A DNA stretch of 52,344 nucleotides from Chthoniobacterales bacterium (GCA_013815325.1 JACDGM010000015.1:1-52344), one strand, 5' to 3'; counted from the stretch's first letter, positions 31,724-41,120 are shown. A program made the numbers and translations. Notes: generated by a model not told the origin, from the letters alone.

Positions 31724-32088
31724 TGCAGTTCTAGCCCCGGGGGCGCTGACCCATTGGTTAGTCGAAGGCTAACGGTTGATCAAGAGACGTAGCGATGAGT
31801 CGAAACAGTCTCGAGCTATCCCCAGGAGAGGCCTGCGGTTCATCTTCCGAGTAATCCTTCGTTAGGCGAGGAAGCCACTCGCGGGATTCGGCCGCAGGTT
31901 CGACTGCGAGTGGGTCGAAGCTCGCGTCGGCCGACGACTACGCTTTGATCCGAGGGATATTTCCCACCGACCGAAGCGGCGGCGCGGTCGCACCGCCCTT
32001 CTTGCAATCATAGCCGCGCACCGTTTTCCAAGCGGCCATCAAGCTGGTCGATCCCAGCAGCTTTCCGCCCCACCGTTTTAAAAAACGG
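31724..32088. other. Intergenic stretch between the repeat protein and tRNA-Ser
   Basis: No gene is supported here. It contains a TCGTTAGGC copy at 31859 and a short inverted repeat near 32072-32087 (CCGTTT/AAACGG around TAAA) that could end the tRNA transcript on the minus strand. Confidence 0.5.
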
Positions 32089-32177
32089 CGGAAGGGGTGG
32101 GATTCGAACCCACGGTGAGTTTAACCCCACGTTCGATTTCGAGTCGAGTGCCTTAAACCGGGCTCAGCCACCCTTCC
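32089..32177 (-). tRNA. tRNA-Ser (anticodon CGA)
   Basis: On the minus strand, acceptor GGAAGGG (5' end at 32177) pairs with CCCTTCC near 32090-32096. The discriminator is G at 32089 and CCA is not encoded. The anticodon loop is CTCGAAA within CACTCGA...TCGAACGTG, giving anticodon CGA. A long variable arm (class II) and the T-loop GGGTTCGAATCCC fit tRNA-Ser. Length 89 nt. The integrase gene lies next to its 5' end, opposite to the usual 3'-end attachment arrangement. Confidence 0.95.
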
Positions 32178-32219
32178 TGTTCCAAATCAATTACTTATAC
32201 AGCTACTGAAATTCGATAT

Positions 32220-32246
32220 TTGACTTTTCAACGGTGGTTTTATACG
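32220..32246 (+). promoter_or_regulatory. Sigma-70-like promoter for the integrase
   Basis: TTGACT at 32220-32225 and TATACG at 32241-32246 with a 15-bp spacer, inside an AT-rich stretch (32180-32250). They precede the ATG at 32256. The frame starting at the TTG in the -35 box is therefore unlikely to be the real start. Confidence 0.5.
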
Positions 32247-32255
32247 GTCTTCGGT

Positions 32256-33464
32256 ATGAGCACTGCCAATGCCGTCAAAAAGCAAACCGTTTGGAGTCCC
32301 ACTCAGGTTCAGTTTCTCTACAAGCACAAGAATGGGCGCTACTATGTTCGCGTTTTTGCCTGCGGCAAGGAGAAATGGACCAGTCTAAAGACCAAGCTTC
32401 TCTCTGTCGCCAAGAACCGGATGAGGGAACATATTGATGCCGCAGAGCGTCAGCGCACCACCGGCAATTCCGCCGAAGCGGTGGGCCGCCTCAACTTCGG
32501 CGAAGCAATGGCGATGTATCGAAAGTATCTGGTAACCGCGGATATTCGACCGAATACCAAGGCCTATCGGGAAGTGGGATTGAAGCTGGTCGTGCGCTCT
32601 TGGGAGGGCGTGGAAGGGCTGAACGTTCGCCGCATCACTTCAAAAATGGTGGAGGAATGGCTTCGCCGCTTCAAGGCGACAGCCGTGCCATATGTCCCGC
32701 CGCGGGCCAAGACGGCCGCAAGGAATTCGACCGGGGCAAGTATGACCACGATCAAATGTGCTCTCGATGCCGTCCGGCAGGTTTTGGACGTTGCAGTGAC
32801 CGCGGGTCATCTCTATGCGAACCCTGCTCGCAATTCGACGGTAACGGATTCGGCGCGCAGGATGTTCAAGGTTAGCCGTCGCGAGCGCGCAGAGAGCCGG
32901 CCATTGCGGCTTCCCACGCGGGAGGAATTCCTACAACTCGTCGAAACGATCCGCACCGCGGGATTTTCCGATTGCCGAGCTGCGGCCGATTACGTGCAGT
33001 TCATCGCTTTTTGCGGGGCTCGGAAGAGTGAAGCGTCAAACGTCCTTTGGTCCGACATCAATTTTGATCGCGAAACAATCCATCTGCGCGTAACCAAAAA
33101 CGGCGAATCGCGTTTCGTTCCCATGACGACAGAGATGCGCCAGCTTTTGGAGAAAATGAAGACGGAGCGGAAAGCGGGGGCGCCTAGCAACCGCGTTTTG
33201 CTTGTCAAAGAAGCCCAAGGTTTCATCACTAGCGCGTGCCGAAAGTTGGGCATCCAGCGCTTCACCACTCACGCGCTTCGCCATCTCTTTGGGACAGCCT
33301 GCTTGGAAGCTGGAGTCGATGTCCGAACCGTTGCAGGTTGGCTCGGCCACAAAGATAATGGAGCACTGCTGCTCAAGGTGTACTCGCATATTCGAGAGCA
33401 ACACGAAGCAGAGATGATCCGCAAAGTACGCTTCGCGCCTCCACTCCAAGCGGCTGCGGCCTAG
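32256..33464 (+). CDS. Tyrosine recombinase/integrase
   Basis: About 402 residues from the ATG at 32256. An N-terminal SAM-like arm/core-binding domain is followed by the catalytic domain. The catalytic residues seen are Arg in FCGARKSEASNVLW, Lys in RVTKNGESRFVPM, His-X2-Arg in THALRHLFGTACLEAG, His in WLGHKDNG and Tyr in LKVYSHIREQHE. It would integrate and excise the mobile element. It lies next to tRNA-Ser with a promoter-like pair at 32220-32246. No excisionase was recognised. Confidence 0.93.
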   Translation: MSTANAVKKQTVWSPTQVQFLYKHKNGRYYVRVFACGKEKWTSLKTKLLSVAKNRMREHIDAAERQRTTGNSAEAVGRLNFGEAMAMYRKYLVTADIRPNTKAYREVGLKLVVRSWEGVEGLNVRRITSKMVEEWLRRFKATAVPYVPPRAKTAARNSTGASMTTIKCALDAVRQVLDVAVTAGHLYANPARNSTVTDSARRMFKVSRRERAESRPLRLPTREEFLQLVETIRTAGFSDCRAAADYVQFIAFCGARKSEASNVLWSDINFDRETIHLRVTKNGESRFVPMTTEMRQLLEKMKTERKAGAPSNRVLLVKEAQGFITSACRKLGIQRFTTHALRHLFGTACLEAGVDVRTVAGWLGHKDNGALLLKVYSHIREQHEAEMIRKVRFAPPLQAAAA

Positions 33465-33511
33465 TGAAACCGAAGTCTCGCGGCGGCTTGCAATGTTTGC
33501 CGCGACTCGAT

Positions 33512-33856
33512 CTATTGATGCCGATAGCTACGGAAGAAGCGCACCTGTGAGCGGCGACGAAAGCGGCCAGCTGTTTTTCCGCTGATGTAAGCCAGCGTGA
33601 GCAATGCAATCGCCCCGATAATTAGGAACAGCGCCGCATCGGAGTTCGGAGGGGGCAAGCGCGTTGAACCGGTCTTAACTTGCCAGGCGCGCAAGCCCAC
33701 CGCTAAGAGCAGAAATGCCCCGCACAGGAAGGCCAAGCCAATTTGAGAGCGTTCTCTCTTCGTTGGGCCTCGAACGATTTCCGCACCACATCCGGTGCAG
33801 ACATTTGCACATTCGGGAACCTTCGTCTGACAGTGTGGACAGGCCAGCGTCTTCAT
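33512..33856 (-). CDS. Zinc-ribbon membrane protein
   Basis: About 114 residues from the ATG at 33856 (MKTLACPHCQTKVPECANVC). The TTG at 33901 is an alternative. CPHC...CTGC is a zinc ribbon at residues 6-26. Two hydrophobic helices follow: IGLAFLCGAFLLLAVGL and FLIIGAIALLTLAYI. A basic C-terminal tail (RFRRRSQVRFFRSYR). Unknown role; probably an element-borne membrane protein next to the relaxase-linked gene. Confidence 0.65.
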   Translation of the reverse strand: MKTLACPHCQTKVPECANVCTGCGAEIVRGPTKRERSQIGLAFLCGAFLLLAVGLRAWQVKTGSTRLPPPNSDAALFLIIGAIALLTLAYISGKTAGRFRRRSQVRFFRSYRHQ

Positions 33857-33890
33857 CCTGCCGATACAATAACCGACAGCGCTCGGCGCT

Positions 33891-34265
33891 TCAATCGTCA
33901 AGCGACTTGACGTCGATCGCAGTGATCAGCGCGTCGCTGCCGCGATCGAGGTCGCGATAGCGCACGGAAAGCGGTCTGATCCAATCCACTGCGAATTCCT
34001 GTAAAGCTGGCAAGAGCTTTTCCAGCCGACGACCGGTCAGAGTGATTTCATGATTCGAGAAGATTATTCGTAACGTTCCCTCGGAAGCGGCGGCGATCTG
34101 ATGAGCGCAAAGAAATTGCGAATACGGAAAGATGAACACTTCGTGCGCACGCATCTCGACCCGAAGACAATTGCGTTCGCGCTCGCGGTGCCAGCAGTCG
34201 GGGGTGTCGTGGATAATGTTCCCAAGTTCGCCACCCGAGTCTTTGGACAATTGTTTCAAACTCAT
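33891..34265 (-). CDS. Small protein translationally coupled to the relaxase
   Basis: About 124 residues from the ATG at 34265, which overlaps the relaxase stop (ATGA). The longer frame to 34520 is a shadow of the relaxase and is rejected. Segments include MSLKQLSKDSGGELGNII and FSNHEITLTGRRLEKLLPAL. No family recognised. The coupled position suggests a partner or modulator of mobilisation (inference). Confidence 0.6.
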   Translation of the reverse strand: MSLKQLSKDSGGELGNIIHDTPDCWHRERERNCLRVEMRAHEVFIFPYSQFLCAHQIAAASEGTLRIIFSNHEITLTGRRLEKLLPALQEFAVDWIRPLSVRYRDLDRGSDALITAIDVKSLDD

Positions 34266-37041
34266 ATCGCGACGCCCTCCTTCGGTTGAAATCGCGGAAC
34301 GTAGCGTTTCGCCGCCACCATCAAACCAATCGCCCTGGGAAGCGTACGACCTCGCCGCATTCCAGGCTGGACCAGACTGCGGATTCGGCTCGACTTGGTT
34401 GGCGCGAGATCGAGGGCGAGTGCTCGATCGCCACTGCGCGCCACGTGCTTGCGGAGCGCCTCTCTGTCGGGCGTGAAGATGCGGACGCTCTTTCGCCCAC
34501 GGGAGATGGTCACATACCATTGCTGAGTGTTTGTCGCCGCTCGGATCGCCGAGTCGGCGAAGAGCACGTGATCGACGGTCTTGCCTTGCGAGCCGTAGGA
34601 AGTGACAGCATAACCGCGGACGAATTGGCGGTAGCTGGCTGGCAAAATGCGGCCGTCCGTAAGCTTGATCTCACCGCTCACTCCGATTTTCGCAACGGTA
34701 ACCAATTCCCCATTGGCGAATTTCTGTCCCGCAGAAGTCTTGGCATTGGCTTTTAGCTGCAGGCGGTCGCCCCGGCTGAGCGCGAGAAGCTGCGGCCGGC
34801 AGACATTCAGGGCATCGAGCTGCGTGTCCTTGAGTCGATGCACGGAATAGCCGGTGTCGATCACCGCGCCTCCTTTTACGAAACCGTAGATTCGGCCCAC
34901 GTCACCGCGTTGGCAGGGGCCGACCTTGCGATTGAAAACCACGACATGATCGGAAGGATAAAAACGCGGATCCTGTTTCTGCGCAGCTGTGAGATCAATC
35001 TGCCGGAGTGCGGTGATACTCACTTCCGACTCGGCGAGAAATCCTTGCTGTCGCAGTTGAGACCGAATCTTCTCATTGAGTTCATCGATTTCGTCCCAAG
35101 TTTGCGAAACGACAATTGCGCTCTCTTTCTTCGCAATCACATCAACGTAAGCGCTGGCGATTTTGCCGCGGAGCGCGTCCGGCGAGCACTCCTCGACCGC
35201 TCCGACTTCTTCCAGTTTGTCGAATGAACCGACAACGTCATCTTCAGAGGCTCGCTTGACCGCCTCTCGGTAACTTAGAATCTGAGCACGTTGTGCTTCG
35301 GTTGCGGCTCGCGCTGGGTCTTGCCGGCGAATGGCGTTTAGCTCTGCCGGAATTAATCCGGAATAGAGCTCGATCGCTCGAAGGGCGTCCGAAGCCTCGA
35401 CTGGACCGTGTTGTCGCGTATCGCCGGAAAGGATGACGCGCCCGCCGGCCGACTTCACTCGATTGAGCAGTTCCAGAAGTTGAGTCGCCCCGATCTGCCC
35501 CGCCTCGTCAACGATCACGGTGGCGTTCTGCGGCATTGATTTCCCCGTCAAAAACTCTGCGACGGTTTGGCAGTTGTTGAGTCCGTCCTTCTCCAAGTCG
35601 AGAACCTGTTGTCGTTGCGGAGCCAGAACGAGGGTGGGATGTCCTGCGCTTTCGAGGGCGGATTGGACGCGTCGCAAAACGTAGCTCTTGCCTGTGCCAG
35701 CGCCGCCGCGGAAAAGCGTCACGAGATCACGGGAGCCGATGATATGATTGAAGGCATGATGCTGATCCGGAGCGAGATCGTCATTTCGGCGGTCTGACGG
35801 AGCAGCCAGCGCCTCAAACCGTGCGATGCCGTCTTTCGCCCGACGGACAATTTGCAATTCGCGACCGAGCACGTCGCGGCGAGTCAACTTTCCGTTCTCC
35901 TGGCGAATGTAGGGACGCGCGGCGGTTTCGGCTTTGATCGAATCCACGCTGAGTGCCGATCCTCGCGCCCGCTCCAATGCGTAACGCCAGATTTCCTGCT
36001 CCTGCACAACCGAGCGCCGATCGAAGAGATGGGCTTCGGCCCAATCCACGGCTTCGGCCACACTCACGTTTGGAATTTTCTTACTCCTTTTGGGCAACTT
36101 CAACGTCGCCCTATCTTCGTCCCCGAGCTGCTCTTGCCAAAGCTCGCGCAGACGATCGCGCGGCATATCCTGCCGCTTCCGAGAACGCTCTTTGTGGGCC
36201 AAGCGTTCGCGAATATCGCTCACATTCCCGCCTGCCTTTTCCGGGTGTTCGGTTAGGAGACGCTGTAGTTGCGCATCAATCTCGCGATGGCGCTTTGAAA
36301 ACCGCTCGCGCAATTCGCGACTGACATCCGCGATCTCAAAATCGCCGCGCGCCGAGTTTTCGACCGTGTAGCCATAACGTCGGAGCGCTCCGGCAAGCTC
36401 GTGATAGTAAACGTTCTCGACGTACTTCTGCGCCGCGAGCATTTGGTAATTTTGCAGCGCCTTCCAACGGTTTTCCTCCGCGTCGTGAGTCGCATTGAAA
36501 ACAACGCAGTGCGTATGCAAATGCGGATCGAGAGCGCGCGAAGTTTCGTGTTCGAATAACGCAGCGACCATATTGCCCGTCACGCGATCCGCATTCGTTC
36601 CGGCTCGGCGAACACGGGTTGCTGCAAACTGTTCCAGTTCGTTCACCGCGAGTTTCACGGCGGCTCGATGCGCATCGACGATCCGTGAATCTCCAGCAAC
36701 GAGCGCCGCAATCGAAACAGACTTTGGCGGCGAGAAGGTGAAATCGAAAAACACCCGCCGATTGGCGACCTCTGCTTCGTTCCCATTCACATTTCGGCGT
36801 GAATGGTTGAGCCGTTGCGTCAGTCGTTCCCCGGTCTGCGGATGTTGATTCTCACAAAGCTTCAGGAACTCATCCTGGGCAACGATTGTTCCTAAATTTA
36901 ACAGACCGGCGCCCGTGCCGATCCATTCCCCGACGACCTTCTCCGACTCGCTGTAGTATCGCCGACCGCGAGATGCTCTTTGAAATAGCTCTTCGCGTTC
37001 TTCAGGTTGGTTTGCGTTTTCGGCGAAAGCACTTCGCCCAT
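34262..37041 (-). CDS. MobF (TrwC-like) conjugative relaxase-helicase with a frameshift near residue 28
   Basis: About 926 residues if one base is restored at about 36957. Start ATG at 37041 (MGEVLSPKTQTNLKNAKSYF); a TTG at 37122 is less likely. The N-terminal relaxase domain has Tyr19 and Tyr29-Tyr30 (GDYYSES), like the tyrosine pairs of TrwC. The metal-binding triad DPHLHTHCVVFN follows, after RVFFDFTFSPPKSVS. The C-terminal RecD-like helicase has Walker A FRGGAGTGKSYVLRRV and Walker B ATVIVDEAGQIG. It nicks oriT and unwinds the plasmid/element DNA. As sequenced, the frame breaks (GATTAC to GATAC) between D28 and Y29, which may be a consensus error or a real inactivation. Confidence 0.85.
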
Positions 37042-37229
37042 ACCTAGCGCAAGGAGAGCATCACTCTGCTCCAGCCTAGGAGCGGAGCTGCTCGCGACGT
37101 GTGAGATCACAGACGCATGCAAAAGCGCAGAAGCCGAAGGATCGGATGTGGGATCATGAATTTAGGGACGCCCTACCCCTTTGCCCAGCCAAGGACATGC
37201 TGATCCGGCGCTGACTCGCTGCCGCAAGC
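37042..37229. promoter_or_regulatory. Divergent region with candidate oriT
   Basis: The 188-bp gap between the relaxase (minus) and TraK-like gene (plus) is where IncP-like modules hold oriT. A hairpin GCTCC-AGCCTA-GGAGC occurs at 37068-37083. The GC-rich run GGGACGCCCTACCCC at about 37166-37180 is a possible nic-proximal segment. No direct repeats of the classical kind are obvious, so this is a positional prediction only. Confidence 0.4.
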
Positions 37230-37655
37230 ATGAGCGAACACGCCGACATCGCAGCGCAAACACAGCGTTTCAACGACGCTGTGCGCAAGTTCACGCCGCC
37301 GTCACCGACACGTCACGCAAAGCTGATGCCGATGAAAGACGGTATCGTCGAGCTGCGGCAAAAGGGCGCGTCACTGCGAATGATCCGCGAACTGCTCGCA
37401 ACTGTCGGCGTGGCGGTCGGAACCGACACGATCGCCAGGTTCCTCGCCGAAGTGAATGGCGAGCAAACGCCAAGGCGTTCCAGCAATCGACGCGCGGCTG
37501 TCCGCAATTCGAATCGAGTCCGGCCCACGGGCGTTCCGGAAATAATTTACACGCCGGCGCCTGCTCAAACACCAGTTCCGCCGTCGCGCGTCGAAGCGGC
37601 GACAGAGCGGTCGCGCACGCGCGGACCGCGCGTTGCCGATCCTCGCAACCTCTGA
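37230..37655 (+). CDS. TraK-like oriT-binding accessory protein
   Basis: About 141 residues. The segment MRELRQKGASLRMIRELLATVGVAVGTDTIARFLAE-like core (LRQKGASLRMIRELLATVGV, then DTIARFLAEVNG) forms a helix-turn-helix-like region at residues about 40-75. The C-terminus is Pro/Arg-rich and basic, as expected of a DNA-binding protein. In IncP plasmids traK, traL and traM lie in this order beside oriT, and here an ATPase and a C-terminally anchored small protein follow in that order. Homology is suggested by position and layout, not proven. Confidence 0.5.
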   Translation: MSEHADIAAQTQRFNDAVRKFTPPSPTRHAKLMPMKDGIVELRQKGASLRMIRELLATVGVAVGTDTIARFLAEVNGEQTPRRSSNRRAAVRNSNRVRPTGVPEIIYTPAPAQTPVPPSRVEAATERSRTRGPRVADPRNL

Positions 37656-37671
37656 GTCAACGCACTTACAC

Positions 37672-38391
37672 ATGAACAAACAAATCAACCTCGTCATCAA
37701 CGGCAAAGGCGGAGTCGGAAAGAGCTTCTTCGCCACGAACTTCGTGCAGTATCTGAAAGATTGCGGCGTCGCTCATTGCGCGATCGACAGCGACCATGAG
37801 AACTCGACGTTGAAGCGCTTCCACCCGGAGGCTGACTTCATCAATCTTGAGCATCGCCGCGAAATCGACCGCGTCTTCACGGCGGCGGAGACTTCCGACC
37901 TACTCGTGATCGACTGCCGTGCGGCCTCGACCGATCTCTTCATCGACTTCTTCGATGAAGTCGCTTTCGCCGACGTGCTCCGCTCGCTCGACGCGCGGCT
38001 GACTGTCATCTGTCCCGTCAATCACGAGGCCGACAGTGTTGAGCAACTCCGCATTCTGTCCGACGCGTTACGCAACGGCTGCGCCTGGGTCGTCGTCAAG
38101 AATGAAGCGCACAGCGACGCCTTCAAGATTTACGACGGCAGCAAGACGCGGCGGCACGTCGTCGACACCTTGCACGGGCGGGAAATCGCGATGCCGCGGA
38201 TGTACGACTGGCTTGTAACCGCGTTAAACGAGCACAACACAACCGTGACCGCGGCTCTCACGCATCCCGGATTCAACCTCCTCGACCGACAACGGCTGAA
38301 GGCCTGGCAAACGCGCTTATACCGGCAGCTTTATCGCGCCGCCGATCTTCTCCTGATCGATCCACACGCCGCCGAGAGATTCGCCGCGTGA
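37672..38391 (+). CDS. TraL-like ParA/MinD-type ATPase
   Basis: About 239 residues from the ATG at 37672 (MNKQINLVINGKGGVGKSFF). The deviant Walker A GKGGVGKS, an early CAIDSDHENSTLKR and the switch LLVIDCRAASTDL (Walker B) identify a ParA-like NTPase. C-terminal helical segment ending AAERFAA. It overlaps the TraM-like gene by 4 bp. In IncP transfer regions TraL has this fold and position; its role in transfer is unclear. Confidence 0.75.
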   Translation: MNKQINLVINGKGGVGKSFFATNFVQYLKDCGVAHCAIDSDHENSTLKRFHPEADFINLEHRREIDRVFTAAETSDLLVIDCRAASTDLFIDFFDEVAFADVLRSLDARLTVICPVNHEADSVEQLRILSDALRNGCAWVVVKNEAHSDAFKIYDGSKTRRHVVDTLHGREIAMPRMYDWLVTALNEHNTTVTAALTHPGFNLLDRQRLKAWQTRLYRQLYRAADLLLIDPHAAERFAA

Positions 38392-38741
38392 GCACCGATG
38401 ATCCACTGCAACGCGCGATCGGCGACTGGCAGCGCAAGTATCGAATCGCCGATGGCGATCCGATGATCGCGGCGCTGGAACTGGTGCGCCTTTATTTGGA
38501 CCACTCGCGCCAGGTTGAAAACGGAGAAAACATGCCCGTTCCGAGCTTCGAGGATTTTCGCGGCACAATGGAATCGCTCGACCTACGCTCGAAGTCGTTT
38601 ATCAACCAGGCCTCCGATCTCGTCGCCGAACTGCGTCGCTTCGGACAGAACGTCGAACGACTGAACCGTGTTCGCATCGCGACGCTCCTCGTCCTCGTCG
38701 TCTTCGCAATGCTCCTCGGTGTGGTCCTCGGCCGTTGGTGA
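38388..38741 (+). CDS. TraM-like C-terminally anchored protein
   Basis: About 117 residues; GTG/ATG start overlapping the TraL-like stop by 4 bp (start codon GTG at 38388). An acidic/Arg-rich helical domain (DPMIAALELVRLYLDHSRQ, then LRRFGQNVERLNRVR) is followed by a C-terminal helix IATLLVLVVFAMLLGVVLG and a short RW tail, so it is a tail-anchored inner-membrane protein. It overlaps the coupling protein gene by 1 bp. This small membrane protein beside TraL and TraK fits the IncP TraM layout. Confidence 0.6.
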   Translation: MSTDDPLQRAIGDWQRKYRIADGDPMIAALELVRLYLDHSRQVENGENMPVPSFEDFRGTMESLDLRSKSFINQASDLVAELRRFGQNVERLNRVRIATLLVLVVFAMLLGVVLGRW

Positions 38742-40156
38742 TGAGCACGACTCTTGGATACAGTTTTGCAGCGGCGTTCTGGCTCGCTGCTCTCTGCATT
38801 CTGATCCTGCACTTCTCGCGAGGGCGAAGTCAGAGAACAGTTGTCCGGCTTGCCGGCTTGAAATGGACGCGCGCGGACTTCTGCCGCGGCTGGCTCATCA
38901 CTGGCGATACCGGTTCAGGCAAGACGCGTTCCGGCATCACTCCCCTGCTTTTCCAAATCTTTCAAAATGAGCCGACGTGGGGCGGCCTCTGCATCGACGA
39001 CAAAGGCCTCTACTGGGAAACGCTCTCGGAGATGGCGCGGCATTTCGGCCGCGAAGACGACCTCATCCTCTTGCAAGTGCGACCGGATGATTGCCCGGCT
39101 TCGAGTTGGAGTCCGCGGCACACCTACAATCTCACTTCTGACCGCAGCATTCCCTACAACACCTTCGCAAAAGCAGTCGTGGACACCGCGTCGAGCCTCG
39201 GCCAGGCGGGCGACAAAGGATTCTTCAAGAACCAGGCTCAAATCCACATCGCGGCCGCGCTGGAAACACTGCGAGAAATTGGTGCCGACGTGACTCTCGA
39301 AAACGCCTATCACCTGCTTCTGGACCAAGGCGATCTGGCCGAAGCGATGACCGACCTCGCATCAAGTCATCCGACGATGCGCCGTCGAGAATTAGCCGAG
39401 CACTTCTCGAATCGGTTCCTTTCCCAACCGCCCGAGCAAATTGGCGGCGTGAAAGAAACAATCGCCAATTACCTCCAGGCGTTCATCACGCCTGACATTG
39501 CGCAGATTTTTTGTCCGGGTCACAACACATTCGATTTTTCCGACATTGACCGTGGCAAGATCATCTGCGTCGCCATGCCTCAGAAATTCCAGCTTGAGCG
39601 GCGCTACGTGAACACGTTTCTGAAGATGCTCTTCTACACCCACGCGCTACGTCGCTTTGATAAACCGGCCGAGGAACGCCGTCGCCACAATCTCCTCATC
39701 CTCTGGGCCGATGAAGCGCAACGATTCGTCAGCGCGAGCGAGGACGGAATGAGCGACTACAACTGCATCGACGTGATCCGCGAGGCGCAGGCGACCGTCG
39801 TCGCAGCCGCGCAATCCTCAACTTCGTTTGTACCACCGCTCGGTCGCGAGAAAGCACGCGTTTTCACGCTCAATCTTCGCAATCGTCTCATCTTCAAAGC
39901 CGCGGACGAAGAAGGCGCAGTCGAGAGCGCCGATTTCCTTGGTAAGAAGCGCGTGATTAAGAAGTCGTGGGGCTACAGCAGTGGAAAAATGTCACGCAAT
40001 TTTTCCGAACAGGAAGAGCACAAGATCAAGTCGCACCTCTTGCGCAATCTTCCCAAACACACAGCCGTCGTGATTCACTGTGAGCGCGGGTACCGGGGCA
40101 AACTCCTCCCACCAGTCGACCCCAACGGCGAGGTTTGCGCTTGGTTTCGAAAGTGA
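38741..40156 (+). CDS. Type IV coupling protein (VirD4/TraG/TraD-like)
   Basis: About 471 residues from the ATG at 38741. One N-terminal membrane helix (FAAAFWLAALCILILHF), then a P-loop GDTGSGKTRSGITPLLF, CIDDKGLYW, and a Walker B/TraM-recognition block NLLILWADEAQRFVSASED. C-terminal segments include EAQATVVAAAQSSTSFVPPL and NLRNRLIFKAADEEG. It would bring the relaxase-DNA complex to a type IV secretion system. No mating-pair-formation genes follow, so the element must use a secretion system encoded elsewhere or by a helper. Confidence 0.9.
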   Translation: MSTTLGYSFAAAFWLAALCILILHFSRGRSQRTVVRLAGLKWTRADFCRGWLITGDTGSGKTRSGITPLLFQIFQNEPTWGGLCIDDKGLYWETLSEMARHFGREDDLILLQVRPDDCPASSWSPRHTYNLTSDRSIPYNTFAKAVVDTASSLGQAGDKGFFKNQAQIHIAAALETLREIGADVTLENAYHLLLDQGDLAEAMTDLASSHPTMRRRELAEHFSNRFLSQPPEQIGGVKETIANYLQAFITPDIAQIFCPGHNTFDFSDIDRGKIICVAMPQKFQLERRYVNTFLKMLFYTHALRRFDKPAEERRRHNLLILWADEAQRFVSASEDGMSDYNCIDVIREAQATVVAAAQSSTSFVPPLGREKARVFTLNLRNRLIFKAADEEGAVESADFLGKKRVIKKSWGYSSGKMSRNFSEQEEHKIKSHLLRNLPKHTAVVIHCERGYRGKLLPPVDPNGEVCAWFRK

Positions 40157-40178
40157 TTTGCCATGCTACCATTCGGTG

Positions 40179-41120
40179 ATGAGTCCGAAGTTTCGGATGC
40201 GCGCTAGCAAGCGCCGACTGTCTGGCGTCTCGCAAGAGACAGGAATCCCTGTGTATCCCTTCCAATTCCAGGATCGAGAAGGCGGTCCGCAGGAAATACG
40301 TTTGGGAAATTTCCAGCATTGCATCATGGCGAAGGAGCGGCTTTTGCTTCACCGCCACAACCACTTCGAAATCTTCTGGATGAAAAAGGGTGCGGGCACC
40401 CAAATCACTGATTTCCGAAGTTACCCGATCAAGGCTGGCGCGCTCTTTTTCATCTCGCCGGGCCAGGTGCATGCGTGGGAGGCAGCGCCCGGCACGGAAG
40501 GCTCGATTGTTTCGTTTACCCGCGATTTCTTTCTCTCCAGTCCAGAAGGGCAGTCTCTGCTTTTCGGACTGCCTTTCTTTTTCCCGGCCGAGTGCGCGCC
40601 GACGCTCCTTTTACGCGGACCGGAAAGGGGACGATTCGGTGCGTTGTTCGCGCGCCTCGAAGCCGAATTCGAGTCGGCGCTCACCTCACGGAAGGAGATG
40701 ATGCGGATTTATCTTCAGATGCTCTTGATCGAGGCGCAACGCGCCTACGAAGGACAGCGGGAGACAGGTGAGTCTGCACGAGCCCCAGCGCCGGCACTCT
40801 TGACTCGCAGATTTCTTCTCCTCGTCGAGGAACGTTTTGCCGCCGCGATGGAGCCGGGTGCATATGCTCGGCTTCTGAGCGTAAGTGCCGGTCATCTGCG
40901 CGATACAGTGAAAGAGGAAACCGGGCGCGCGGTGGGCGACTGGGTGCAAGAAAGGCGCCTCCTGGAAGCTCGTCGCTTGCTCGCGCACACAGAGCTGACC
41001 GTGGCCGAGATCGCTTACCAGATTCGGTTCGACGATCCGTCATACTTCGGTCGCTTTTTTCGGAAACAGGAGGGCGTATCTCCGGGGAGCTTTCGGGCGC
41101 AATTCCGCGAAAGGTCCTAG
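40179..41120 (+). CDS. AraC-family transcriptional regulator
   Basis: About 313 residues from the ATG at 40179 (MSPKFRMRASKRRLS). An N-terminal cupin-like sensor (LLLHRHNHFEIFWMKKGAG, FFISPGQVHAWE) precedes two C-terminal helix-turn-helix motifs, LLSVSAGHLRDTVKEETG and LTVAEIAYQIRFDDPSYFGR, with the signature FRKQEGVSPGSFRAQF. It begins 22 bp after the coupling protein gene and heads the tightly packed downstream operon, which it probably regulates. The ligand is unknown. Confidence 0.92.
   Translation: MSPKFRMRASKRRLSGVSQETGIPVYPFQFQDREGGPQEIRLGNFQHCIMAKERLLLHRHNHFEIFWMKKGAGTQITDFRSYPIKAGALFFISPGQVHAWEAAPGTEGSIVSFTRDFFLSSPEGQSLLFGLPFFFPAECAPTLLLRGPERGRFGALFARLEAEFESALTSRKEMMRIYLQMLLIEAQRAYEGQRETGESARAPAPALLTRRFLLLVEERFAAAMEPGAYARLLSVSAGHLRDTVKEETGRAVGDWVQERRLLEARRLLAHTELTVAEIAYQIRFDDPSYFGRFFRKQEGVSPGSFRAQFRERS

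Noticed and set aside
34262-34520. Longer frame of the small gene after the relaxase
   Set aside because: Residues before the ATG at 34265 are the relaxase read in a different frame.
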